Assembly (NCBI RefSeq): GCF_014385085.1
Contig: NZ_JACRTD010000017.1
Coordinates: 1-6,993 of the forward strand
Reading direction: 5' to 3'
Origin: Youxingia wuxianensis
GTDB taxonomy: Bacteria > Bacillota > Clostridia > Oscillospirales > Ruminococcaceae
DNA: 6,993 nt
The translations under genes and the position numbers were made by a program. Below the pieces are notes generated by a model, which was given only the letters and a program-made list of their open reading frames with translations, did not search any database and had not been told where the DNA came from. Below, one piece after another: positions 1 to 5,938 of the stretch (position 1 is the stretch's first letter; each line of letters opens with the position of its first letter).

Positions 1-584
1 TTAGGATTGTTCGTATATTTTATTCTTTCTTTTCCGTCCGGCCAATAATATGTATAGGTTTGGTCTTTGCTTAAGTCTTGCGGAAACGGCCCATATACTA
101 TATCCGTTGATACGTCGGTAGAATTGTTGTATGTTTTCGTCGGCGGCGGCGTTGGTATTTTCCCCGGCCTTGGAATGTAGGGAACATCCGTAGTTTTAAT
201 TGCGGCGGCCTTGTATTCGGTTAATTTAATACTTACCTCATATACCCCGCTGTATTTTTCCCGCTTTGTATAACTTTCAATAAGCGCCCTTTCAGACAAC
301 TTAACATTATCGGAATTAATTACCAGCCTGCTTGCGCTTTTGTCGCTGAGCAGGCTTTCTAATTCCTTGAAAATCTGCTTTGCCGATGTCCAGTTGCCAT
401 GCTTAAAATCATTAATATTTGATAGCTCACATTCGATCACCCATGATCTTAATCCTTTACTTTCCGGGACAGGGAAGTTTCCCTGCCCCAATCCATCATA
501 GGTTGTAATATCTCGATCCGAGTCCTCGGTCACCGTAGTTACTCCATAGAGTTCGATATCATCTAAATAAACATCATATCTCAT
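1..584 (-). CDS. XkdP-like baseplate/LysM-type tail protein, 3' end outside window
   Basis: The frame is open from the ATG at 584 to the left edge (194 complete codons, no stop), so the C-terminus is missing. The ATG overlaps the TGA of the tape measure gene (ATGA, 584-581), which suggests coupled translation. Residues about 105-155 follow the pattern of the N-terminal domain of XkdP-like proteins: a basic residue plus hydrophobic strand (SRLVI), then IESYTKREKYSGVYEVSIKL and TEYK, like the 'IesF..eer.Gd.yYsIeLkEYr' region of that family. A proline-rich hinge (PRPGKIPTPPPT, near residues 143-154) follows. After it comes a segment with YTYYWPDGKERIKY. No LysM motif has appeared by the edge. 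XkdP-type proteins sit directly after the tape measure in PBSX-like tails and join the baseplate/hub. The position fits strongly; the family call from sequence alone is moderate. It could instead be another baseplate-hub adaptor. Confidence 0.6.
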   Translation of the reverse strand, partial: MRYDVYLDDIELYGVTTVTEDSDRDITTYDGLGQGNFPVPESKGLRSWVIECELSNINDFKHGNWTSAKQIFKELESLLSDKSASRLVINSDNVKLSERALIESYTKREKYSGVYEVSIKLTEYKAAAIKTTDVPYIPRPGKIPTPPPTKTYNNSTDVSTDIVYGPFPQDLSKDQTYTYYWPDGKERIKYTNNP

Positions 585-2017
585 GCGTAACCCCCCTGTG
601 GCTGTGCGTTTGTCATATCCGCTAATTGCCCGGCAAGGTAACCTGATACCGTATCTAAATCCATCGGATCATTTACCTGTACATTATTCATATTGACCTG
701 GGGTGCTAATGTCGCTGTGCTGTACATGGCAAGGAATTTCTTTCCAGCAAAATCCATCATATATTTAAGGCTTTCCTGTTCTATGTCAACCTCGCCAGAC
801 ACTTTTACTGGGTCTGTATTGGTTATTTCGGTAGGCAACGGAGTATTCGCCATATTATTTGCAAGATCATCTAAACTAGCTAATTCAGCGGCAGTTTGTC
901 CCTCAATCTCTTTTGACATAGCCCCAATAACAGCTGCACTTCCTACAAAAGCGGCAAGGGCTATTCCCGCTTTTATCCAGTTATTCGTGAGAATAGCCGT
1001 AGTAACTCCCAACGCCTGTTGAACCACATCTATAGTTTTCAAAACACCCTTATAAATAATTAACGCCGTCATTAGACCGCCCAACGTAGGAACTAGCCAA
1101 TTTGCATTTTCAGCTACCCAAGCCATACCGTTACCAATCATCCCCATTCCGTTGACCATGACATTTATAAACGGTTGAAATTTTCCCGCTTCCATGTCAG
1201 CGTTAAGCTGCCTTACCACCTGGGATAGATTGGTCATTACAGGGGTTGCCGTATCGGCGAATGCGCTTTTTATGCTGTCTTTAAGTATATTCATTTGCAC
1301 CGGCATGGTGTCAGCCATTTTGTCTACTACATTCTGGGTAGCTCCAAATCTGTTGAACATCTGATCTACATACTCAATTAGCCCCGCAATATCTCCCGTA
1401 TTGGATAAGCCCCTAATTTTTTGAGGATCAAAGCCGATCATATTGTATCGTTCTTTAACGCTCATGGTGTCACCCGCCAATAATTCCTTCATTGCGAAGA
1501 CTGCGCCTGACTGCCCCTGGCTTGGATCTTTGGCATATAGACGCTGAGTAAGCCGTTCCAACTGCTTTAATTGCTCTAGGTCTCTCGTCATCGGCAAAAA
1601 AGAGGTAAAGGCGCTGCCCGCCCCCGCTTGCCCGAGCAAGGAGTTTTTCCCATGTAACCGGGCAAATTCCGCAAATTGCGCTCCTATCTTTTCCGAGTTC
1701 AAAAGCCCTTGATACGTCTTTTCCTGCACGTCCCTAGCCGCTGATAAGTTGATAGCGGAAAACATCCCCTCAAGGGCTTTTTTCCCTAAATAAGCAACGG
1801 ACACAAGGCCGGTAATCTTGCTGGTAAGTCCCCCAATACCTCCGGCGGCAGTCTGACCGGATTTCCCAGCGCTTTTCATTTCTTCCTCAAGCAGCTTTGT
1901 AGCCTTTGCCATGTTGTTTACTTTTTTCTCCGCGCTGTCAGTGGATGAAATGATATTTTTCATTACTGCTGTATAGTGATCGGTAAGTGTGAATACCGCA
2001 GCTAAATTTTGAGCCAA
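581..2017 (-). CDS. Tail tape measure protein (short, 478 aa)
   Basis: Lies between the tail assembly chaperone and the first baseplate gene, the standard place for the tape measure, which sets tail length and passes through the tube on infection. The start is TTG at 2017, supported by GGGGTGATC (2028-2020), a near-complete match to the 16S anti-SD. Residues 1-60 are helical and charged; 60-90 are Gly/Ala-rich and amphipathic. Two hydrophobic segments that could span a membrane lie near 307-326 (WLVPTLGGLMTALIIYKGVL) and 348-367 (IKAGIALAAFVGSAAVIGAM). The C-terminal region (about 404-470: VKVSGEVDIEQESLKYMMDF, then a polar strand with NMNNVQVNDPMDLD) resembles the conserved end of tape measures in Bacillota contractile phages. 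At 478 aa it is much shorter than P2 gpT or XkdO (roughly 800-1300 aa), so a short tail is expected. It overlaps the next gene by 4 bases. Confidence 0.88.
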   Translation of the reverse strand: MAQNLAAVFTLTDHYTAVMKNIISSTDSAEKKVNNMAKATKLLEEEMKSAGKSGQTAAGGIGGLTSKITGLVSVAYLGKKALEGMFSAINLSAARDVQEKTYQGLLNSEKIGAQFAEFARLHGKNSLLGQAGAGSAFTSFLPMTRDLEQLKQLERLTQRLYAKDPSQGQSGAVFAMKELLAGDTMSVKERYNMIGFDPQKIRGLSNTGDIAGLIEYVDQMFNRFGATQNVVDKMADTMPVQMNILKDSIKSAFADTATPVMTNLSQVVRQLNADMEAGKFQPFINVMVNGMGMIGNGMAWVAENANWLVPTLGGLMTALIIYKGVLKTIDVVQQALGVTTAILTNNWIKAGIALAAFVGSAAVIGAMSKEIEGQTAAELASLDDLANNMANTPLPTEITNTDPVKVSGEVDIEQESLKYMMDFAGKKFLAMYSTATLAPQVNMNNVQVNDPMDLDTVSGYLAGQLADMTNAQPQGGYA

Positions 2018-2019
2018 TA

Positions 2020-2030
2020 GATCACCCCGC
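2020..2030 (-). promoter_or_regulatory. Ribosome binding site of the tape measure gene, overlapping the frameshift stop
   Basis: GCGGGGTGATC on the minus strand matches 8 of 11 positions of AGGAGGTGATC, the full complement of the 16S rRNA 3' end, and ends 2 bases before the TTG start at 2017. It supports the TTG start. The TGA that ends the -1 frame (2024-2022) lies inside it. Confidence 0.75.
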
Positions 2031-2560
2031 TTTGTTTTTGGCGCCCTCCGAGGCTACCATATCGCTTGCCACTATAAAGGCCCTTGTTCTTATTGGCAGC
2101 CTCATAAAATCATCCGGTAAAATGTTGTGATTTTGCAGGGCAAGGTGGGCATATAACGCAAAACCGTCCTCGCCCTGCTCTATCAGTTTTTTGCCTCGTC
2201 CACCTTGTCGCTAAATTTAACAGTAACCTCGTTAAAATCGTTGTAAACCTTAATCAGCGACGCTGTTTCCGCACCGTTGACAATACATTTTAAAGCGTCC
2301 ACTGGATCTAAAATTTTTCTGCCCTCGCGTTCCGACAACGCCTCTAAAAAATTATTGTCTCTGAGGTCCGGTGTCACAAGAGAGTTCGCTACATAGGCAA
2401 TCATCATTTCTGTATTGCTTTTGTCGCCATATTCTTCCGCCAGCTTTAAGTCCTCTTTTAGGGTAAGCGGACGCATAACAAACTCATCCTCAAATGCAGG
2501 GAGTTTAAACCTTATCTCTTTTTTGCGTTTTGGATTTAGGAAACTATTTAAACTTTTCAT
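2022..2560 (-). CDS. Tail assembly chaperone, long -1 frameshift product
   Basis: Predicted 179-aa fusion: the 125 residues of the short form, then a slip of -1 at the heptamer 2192-2186, then 54 codons from CTG (2186-2184) to TGA (2024-2022). The extension begins LIEQGEDGFALYAHLALQNH and ends RAFIVASDMVASEGAKNKAG; a segment with LPxRxRAFxxAS is typical of the T-like extension of phage tail chaperones. It has no start codon with a ribosome binding site of its own and fills nearly the whole space before the tape measure gene, so frameshifting is the natural explanation. By analogy with lambda gpG/gpGT and P2 gpE/E+E', the long form is the minor product that brings tube subunits to the tape measure. 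I see the frame, heptamer and stem directly; the efficiency is unknown. Confidence 0.85.
2135..2178 (-). promoter_or_regulatory. Stem-loop stimulating the -1 frameshift
   Basis: On the minus strand GCAGGGCGAGG (2178-2168) pairs with CCTTGCCCTGC (2145-2135): 11 continuous pairs, one of them G-U, with a 22-base loop. The 5' arm starts 7 bases after the heptamer, within the 5-9 base spacing typical of -1 frameshift stimulators. The pairing and spacing were read directly; folding energy was not computed, and a pseudoknot involving the loop was not excluded. Confidence 0.78.
2183..2560 (-). CDS. Tail assembly chaperone, short form (XkdN-like)
   Basis: 125 aa, ATG at 2560, preceded by GAGGT (2572-2568) that lies within the last codons of the tube gene. 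Residues 1-45 read as an XkdN-type start: a basic helix (NPKRKKEIRFKLPAF), then a strand and LTLKEDLKLAEEYG. Residues about 84-115 (LDPVDALKCIVNGAETASLI, then KVYNDFNEV) match the helical end of this family. Gene order tube, chaperone, tape measure is the usual one. Such proteins are not part of the virion; they bind the tape measure and recruit tube subunits, like lambda gpG and P2 gpE. The frame ends in GCA AAA AAC TGA TAG: a slippery heptamer followed by two tandem in-frame stops. The stop is therefore a designed end for the short form and not a mutation. Confidence 0.85.
   Translation of the reverse strand: MKSLNSFLNPKRKKEIRFKLPAFEDEFVMRPLTLKEDLKLAEEYGDKSNTEMMIAYVANSLVTPDLRDNNFLEALSEREGRKILDPVDALKCIVNGAETASLIKVYNDFNEVTVKFSDKVDEAKN
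2186..2192 (-). promoter_or_regulatory. Programmed -1 ribosomal frameshift slippery heptamer AAAAAAC
   Basis: Read on the minus strand the end of the chaperone frame is GCA AAA AAC TGA. The A_AAA_AAC heptamer sits in the exact zero-frame register (X XXY YYZ) needed for tandem tRNA slippage. The -1 frame then reads CTG ATA GAG and stays open to 2022. Confidence 0.85.
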
Positions 2561-2563
2561 GTC

Positions 2564-3013
2564 TTATACCTCAAAATTACTGATAATATCAAAATCATCA
2601 AAAGTAATGTCGGACTCAAATATCATAGAACCGTCGTTCCCGTCATCAAGAGACAGCAAGGAAATTTTATTGATAATGACATCCGTAGCAATCACTTCAC
2701 ACCGTCCTCGGCTTGCGACCTGCGCATACCCCTGCAGTGTGATTTCTGGGTACTCCCCGCCGTTCTTATACTCCTTAACGGCTTGAATTAAATCTGGTGT
2801 ACAATGGTAAAATGCTATGCTGCCTGTATTGTTCAGCCCTCTGGCAGCATGTTGTTTAACCACCTCTCCCAAAAACGCCCTCTCTTCTGGAACAACCTCT
2901 GAGTCTAGGCTAAGCTTTGTAAACACAAAAGCGTCTAACTGTCTGCCGTTAATGTTGATATATCCTTTGCCGTCTTTCTGGGACGGCATATCTCTTAATC
3001 TATTCTTTGCCAT
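2564..3013 (-). CDS. Tail tube protein (XkdM-like)
   Basis: 149 aa, close to PBSX XkdM in length. The subunit stacks as hexameric rings forming the inner tube of a contractile tail, through which DNA passes. Features seen: GYININGRQLDAF (18-30), then a segment with LSLDSEVVPEERAFLGEVVK (34-53), then a HAARGLNNTGSIAFYHC stretch (55-71), a GGEYPEITLQGYAQVASRGR stretch (85-104), and a C-terminal acidic and aromatic tail (FESDITFDDFDIISNF, 132-147). These match the XkdM pattern of inG..., G...tGsi, and final ftfddf. The start is ATG at 3013 with a strong AAGGAGG (3027-3021), which overlaps the sheath stop. The strong site fits a protein needed in many copies. It follows the sheath directly, as in PBSX and related phages. 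Confidence 0.9.
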   Translation of the reverse strand: MAKNRLRDMPSQKDGKGYININGRQLDAFVFTKLSLDSEVVPEERAFLGEVVKQHAARGLNNTGSIAFYHCTPDLIQAVKEYKNGGEYPEITLQGYAQVASRGRCEVIATDVIINKISLLSLDDGNDGSMIFESDITFDDFDIISNFEV

Positions 3014-3020
3014 ATACTAA

Positions 3021-3027
3021 CCTCCTT
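3021..3027 (-). promoter_or_regulatory. Strong ribosome binding site AAGGAGG of the tube gene
   Basis: AAGGAGG on the minus strand, 7 bases before the ATG at 3013 and overlapping the sheath TAA (3028-3026). It fixes the tube start and fits a protein made in many copies. Confidence 0.8.
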
Positions 3028-4294
3028 AAAGAGCGGTTACGGTGATATAAATCTTATCTACAGTATCCACAACCTTAATGCCAACTGTAGCAATAATACT
3101 ATCTCTGGCCGATCCCATCTCAACGGTAATATCTGATGCTGTGAAATCTTCTATCGCTCCAATATTGAGATAGTTTTTGACGGTCATATCGGAGATTAAT
3201 CCCTTAATTTGATTGCGTCCGTCTACACTGTTTCTAATTTTCCCAATGGCCTTAGTATCAAGCAGTTTTTGCAGATCCATGCTATATTTGTCCAGCGTCC
3301 GGATTACAAGGTTCTTCTTAAAATCTTCTGGTTTGGCGTCTGTGGTAGTTGTTAGGCTGTTAATATCATAGAGGACTACAACCCCGCCATATTTGTATAC
3401 AAATAAGATTTCTCCGTCTTGGGTTTTGCTTTCCATCTGCAGCTTTGTAAGCCTGCTGGATACATCATTCCATCCAATGACATTAAAATATGTCGCGCTC
3501 CCTGTGACCCCTTGTTTCGCCTGAATACCCGCCATTGTAGCGCAGGCTTCTGCGGCCGTGAGATCATAGTTCGTCGTCTTTCCGCCAATGGTATTGTTTA
3601 TAATCCCTTCATTGTCAAAATCAGACCCGCTCATAACCGCCTGTACCATTGTGCCGTTATCTCTTTGGCTCTGGATAAAATTAACTATTTTTGCAGAAAT
3701 AGAGCTATCCGTGCCAGTATAAGCCATGACGTTGTAATCATGTTTTTGGATCTCGGTAAAATAATTATCATAATTAGCAGCCGCAACCGTGCCGTTTGTT
3801 CCGCCTGTCAGCGTTGCGGTAGCGGTTTCTAATGTGCCGCTGCCAGTAATCTCAATAAAATCATTGGTTTTAAAATCGGATACATCGGATATTACCTGCT
3901 TATCCATTTCTACAGAGTCAAGATAGGTGGTAACGGTGAACTTGCTGTCAGCAGAAGCAACTGAAACGCTGATATCGTTCCCCCTTGTCCCTGTATATAC
4001 GGCTTTGGCAGTAACCCCGCTAGCTAATGTTGCCTGCGCTTTTGCGCCTATGTTGAGGCGATAGATAATTAATTGGTTTGCATAGTTCATAACCTCATTT
4101 ACTAATTTAAGGGCGGTATCATATAGCTTGTATCCTAATACTGTAGTAGTATCCATACCTTTACGAATTGTGATTACCTGATCTCCCCAATTTAGCTCCA
4201 TAGGCATAGTTACAACGCCTACAACTCCTAACGAGGCTTCCCGTTCCCCGGCAATGGTCTCTACAGAGACGCCAGGTATAATCCTATTAATCAA
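3026..4294 (-). CDS. Tail sheath protein (XkdK-like)
   Basis: 422 aa, somewhat shorter than PBSX XkdK (about 466 aa). The sheath surrounds the tube and contracts to drive it into the cell; it defines a myovirus-type tail. Seen: N-terminal IPGVSVE (6-12) and VVGVVTMPMELNWG (24-37); an insertion domain with YTGTRGNDISVSV (100-112), the usual 'Y.G.rGNdI.v.v' strand; LTGGTNGT (162-169) leading to the core; a helix and loop with EACATMAGIQAKQGVTGSAT (249-268); and a C-terminal core with RTLDKYSMDLQKL (332-344), GRNQIKGLI (359-367) and a last strand DKIYITVTAL that in contractile sheaths donates to neighbouring subunits. The start is TTG at 4294 with AAAAGGAG upstream (4310-4303); TTGA overlaps the stop of the tail terminator gene. 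No in-frame ATG offers a better start. Confidence 0.93.
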   Translation of the reverse strand: MINRIIPGVSVETIAGEREASLGVVGVVTMPMELNWGDQVITIRKGMDTTTVLGYKLYDTALKLVNEVMNYANQLIIYRLNIGAKAQATLASGVTAKAVYTGTRGNDISVSVASADSKFTVTTYLDSVEMDKQVISDVSDFKTNDFIEITGSGTLETATATLTGGTNGTVAAANYDNYFTEIQKHDYNVMAYTGTDSSISAKIVNFIQSQRDNGTMVQAVMSGSDFDNEGIINNTIGGKTTNYDLTAAEACATMAGIQAKQGVTGSATYFNVIGWNDVSSRLTKLQMESKTQDGEILFVYKYGGVVVLYDINSLTTTTDAKPEDFKKNLVIRTLDKYSMDLQKLLDTKAIGKIRNSVDGRNQIKGLISDMTVKNYLNIGAIEDFTASDITVEMGSARDSIIATVGIKVVDTVDKIYITVTAL

Positions 4295-4767
4295 ACAATC
4301 AGCTCCTTTTCAGCTTGATTTATCATCGGGTCATTTGGCGTAGTAATCTCCATAACCCTTATTAATCCCGTTACATGAGCTATCCGGTCAGTGATATCGC
4401 TGTTTTTGCTATATACTGCGAATTGCCCTATTTCGCTATCTATAAAATGCAAATTCTGCATAATCAAAAATATGGCATGGGTCAGTTCGGTATTTGAATG
4501 CTTATCGTCAGGAATATAGGACAGCTCAAAACCAAATTCATATTCACTGGTATCAATCATTCTCTGCTGGTTGGCGATTTCATAAAATCCTACAAATAAA
4601 GACGGCAAGGCAAGCTTTTGCTGATTTTGGTTGAGATAAACTTTGACCCCTGGAAATAGGCTGGATAAAAACTCCGCAAGCGAAATCCTTACATGGTCCG
4701 CAATGGTTAATGTTTTGTTGTCTATCCGATCTTGCAAGGATTTATCCCGTATAATGTTATTGTTCAT
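4291..4767 (-). CDS. Tail terminator protein (DUF6838-type family)
   Basis: 158 aa, placed between the gp10-like gene and the sheath, where tail terminator proteins lie in Bacillota phages. Seen: an N-terminal helix with a terminal DHVRISLAEFLSSLFPGVKV (24-43), then strand LALPSLFVGFYEI (52-64), a second strand YEFGFELSYIP (76-86), a helix ELTHAIFLIMQNL (94-106), and a C-terminal strand AHVTGLIRVMEIT (130-142). This alpha-beta order is that of the tail terminator fold which caps the growing tube and joins it to the neck. The ATG at 4767 lies 3 bases after the stop of the upstream gene and has only a weak purine stretch (GGGA) before it, so translation is probably coupled. The fold call rests on pattern and position; the exact Pfam family needs a profile search. 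Confidence 0.72.
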   Translation of the reverse strand: MNNNIIRDKSLQDRIDNKTLTIADHVRISLAEFLSSLFPGVKVYLNQNQQKLALPSLFVGFYEIANQQRMIDTSEYEFGFELSYIPDDKHSNTELTHAIFLIMQNLHFIDSEIGQFAVYSKNSDITDRIAHVTGLIRVMEITTPNDPMINQAEKELIV

Positions 4768-4770
4768 CAG

Positions 4771-5184
4771 CTAAAATCCCGTCTTTCGCTTTACTCTGGC
4801 TACTTCATTTTGAAATAAGGTGTAAAGTTGCCGTTTGGCCTCGTTTATCCCTTGCTCTAACATTCTTTTGCCATTTTTCCACCGCAAAGTTTCCCCCGAC
4901 TTATTGACCACTCGATGGCCATTGTTAACATACACGCCATATTCCACGTTGTTACTGTAGCCGGTGGTATAAGATCCGCCCACCTTTTGAGTCTTGTTTT
5001 TGATCCAGTTGCTGCGAAGCCACCCTGTTATTTCCGGAGTGTTTTTTTTGGTAACTTCCAGCCCAACATAGGCCATGCTGTTTACCACCCGCCGGGCGCT
5101 GTCGTCAAGATTAGCATTCAGTTTTTCGAGCTGCTTTTTAAACTTAGTAAAATTTTGTTTGTTTATGGTTACTATATCGCTCAT
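4771..5184 (-). CDS. HK97 gp10-like neck/minor structural protein
   Basis: 137 aa. The core motif of the HK97 gp10-like family is clear: TPEITGWLRSNW (49-60), the usual TPxxTGxLRxSW, followed by YSNNVEYGVYVNNGHR (76-91), the usual YsNnveYA.yvE.GHR, and a C-terminal helix (107-132) ending in basic residues. Proteins of this family sit between the head-closure and tail-terminator genes and act at the neck or in head-tail joining. The ATG at 5184 overlaps the upstream TGA (ATGA, 5184-5181), with only a weak GGTG upstream, so it probably depends on coupling. An N-terminal helix (11-40) precedes the motif, as is common. Confidence 0.87.
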   Translation of the reverse strand: MSDIVTINKQNFTKFKKQLEKLNANLDDSARRVVNSMAYVGLEVTKKNTPEITGWLRSNWIKNKTQKVGGSYTTGYSNNVEYGVYVNNGHRVVNKSGETLRWKNGKRMLEQGINEAKRQLYTLFQNEVARVKRKTGF

Positions 5185-5537
5185 GCATACACCACTGACT
5201 CCACCTTAATTACATTGCTGAAATTGCGTTTAAATGGAAGCCCTGCAACCCCTTTTATCGTCTGTGCTTTGTGCGTAATTGTAAGGGCGTCCCCTTGCTT
5301 TATATCGATACCCGTATCCACATAAAGGGTAAATTGGGTATTGGCGACGGACGCCGTATCCGTTTGGGAAGTTACCGGAGGCATAGCAATTGACAGATGG
5401 CATAATACATTGCTGTATACCATATCGCTGCCCTCTACGCCTGCGGTTTCAATATGCCTATTAACGGTTACTGTATCTTCCCATAGGGATTGCAGGGCGG
5501 ATTTAGCCATAATTACATTACTTTGAGGCAATTTCAT
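5181..5537 (-). CDS. Head-closure / minor capsid type protein
   Basis: 118 aa, between the gp6-like connector and the gp10-like protein, the place of head-closure (head-tail stopper) proteins such as SPP1 gp16 or HK97 gp9-type. Seen: WEDTVTVNR (19-27), NVLCHLSI (43-50), a strand FTLYVDTG (69-76), then IDIKQGDALTI (77-87) and a C-terminal strand VIKVESVVYA (109-118). The 'F.lyv...iDIK.GD.l.i.' stretch, where a small beta-barrel reads coating-depth parameters, is typical of these proteins. The start at 5537 is favoured over the internal Met10 because AAGGAGG (5550-5544) stands 6 bases upstream of it. A terminator-like hairpin lies just before this gene. Function is by position and pattern; a profile search would settle the family. 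Confidence 0.68.
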   Translation of the reverse strand: MKLPQSNVIMAKSALQSLWEDTVTVNRHIETAGVEGSDMVYSNVLCHLSIAMPPVTSQTDTASVANTQFTLYVDTGIDIKQGDALTITHKAQTIKGVAGLPFKRNFSNVIKVESVVYA

Positions 5538-5543
5538 TTTATC

Positions 5544-5550
5544 CCTCCTT
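5544..5550 (-). promoter_or_regulatory. Strong ribosome binding site AAGGAGG of the closure gene
   Basis: AAGGAGG on the minus strand, 6 bases before the ATG at 5537. It decides this start against the internal Met10, and gives the gene independent initiation after the hairpin at 5580-5555, unlike its coupled neighbours. Confidence 0.8.
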
Positions 5551-5554
5551 ATAC

Positions 5555-5580
5555 AAAAAGGGGCAAAGTGAATTGCCCCT
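5555..5580 (-). terminator. Intrinsic-terminator-like hairpin inside the operon
   Basis: On the minus strand AGGGGCAA (5580-5573), loop TTCACT, TTGCCCCT (5566-5559), then four further T (5558-5555) and GTAT. That is 8 perfect pairs, GC-rich at the base, followed by a short T-run: the form of a Rho-independent terminator. The 5' arm overlaps the TAG of the connector gene (5581-5579). In the other direction the stem is not followed by a T-run, so it acts, if at all, on the operon transcript. Because genes on both sides belong to one structural module, partial termination, antitermination or mRNA stabilisation are all possible. Confidence 0.68.
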
Positions 5581-5938
5581 ATGGTAACCTGCGAAACCTA
5601 TTAAGTATCGAGGTGTAATCTACGGTTGAACTTCCTTCCACGCTGCCGCTTTCGGCGCTTCCGTAGGTAATTGATGTGTCTCCCTCGGAGATGGACTTAA
5701 CCACCATGCCTCCAGAGGTCATATTTCCGCCCTGGGAAAAACTGTATCCAATCTCAACCCAAGGATAAAACAACCCGTCCGGCATATTGGCGGCAAGCGG
5801 TATATTGCAAAAAGATAAAATACTGTCTTTTGCCTGTGTGATATAGGACTCGTACATATCTTTATTGCTTTGTGCCTGCTCGGAGGTCACATAGCCCCGC
5901 TTTATCCACTCTTGGATAACATCATTAGCCGTTTTCAT
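5579..5938 (-). CDS. gp6-like head-tail connector (adaptor)
   Basis: 119 aa. Directly follows the capsid gene, as head-tail connector adaptors do. Seen: helical N-terminal half (2-13, 18-42, with SILSFCNIP at 39-47, the typical 'IL.yCNi..lp..l' turn), then a helix region 54-70 and MVVKSISEGDTSITYG (78-93). The SxxEGDTSxTF/Y string is the most recognisable mark of gp6/YqbG-type connector proteins. The C-terminus (TVDYTSILNRFRRLP) is the usual 'y...LnryRrl' end. The protein forms a ring under the portal. The ATG at 5938 shares its A with the capsid TAA (TAATG), with no clear ribosome binding site, which suggests reinitiation after capsid translation. Confidence 0.85.
   Translation of the reverse strand: MKTANDVIQEWIKRGYVTSEQAQSNKDMYESYITQAKDSILSFCNIPLAANMPDGLFYPWVEIGYSFSQGGNMTSGGMVVKSISEGDTSITYGSAESGSVEGSSTVDYTSILNRFRRLP

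Noticed and set aside
139..148. CGG-type microsatellite
   Set aside because: Only about three repeat units; explained by proline codons in the hinge.
693..1022. Plus-strand open frame opposite the tape measure gene
   Set aside because: Antisense shadow of a well-supported gene, with no family resemblance. The same holds for plus-strand frames at 2415-2786, 2817-3020, 3419-3832, 4915-5325, 5341-5526, 6227-6424, 6406-6594 and 6703-6990.
2183..2185. Stop of the chaperone gene as a nonsense or frameshift mutation (pseudogene)
   Set aside because: The slippery heptamer in register, the tandem stops and the spaced stem show designed frameshifting, and the short protein has the usual family length.
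3376..3588. 70-codon minus-strand frame inside the sheath gene
   Set aside because: Out-of-frame reading of the sheath; Arg/Lys-rich with no ribosome binding site or family match.
5538..5580. Promoter in the gap before the closure gene
   Set aside because: A TATAAG hexamer is present (5554-5549 region) but no -35 element at 16-18 bases: the nearest candidates are about 7 or 13 bases away, and the stretch is explained by the hairpin, T-run and ribosome binding site.
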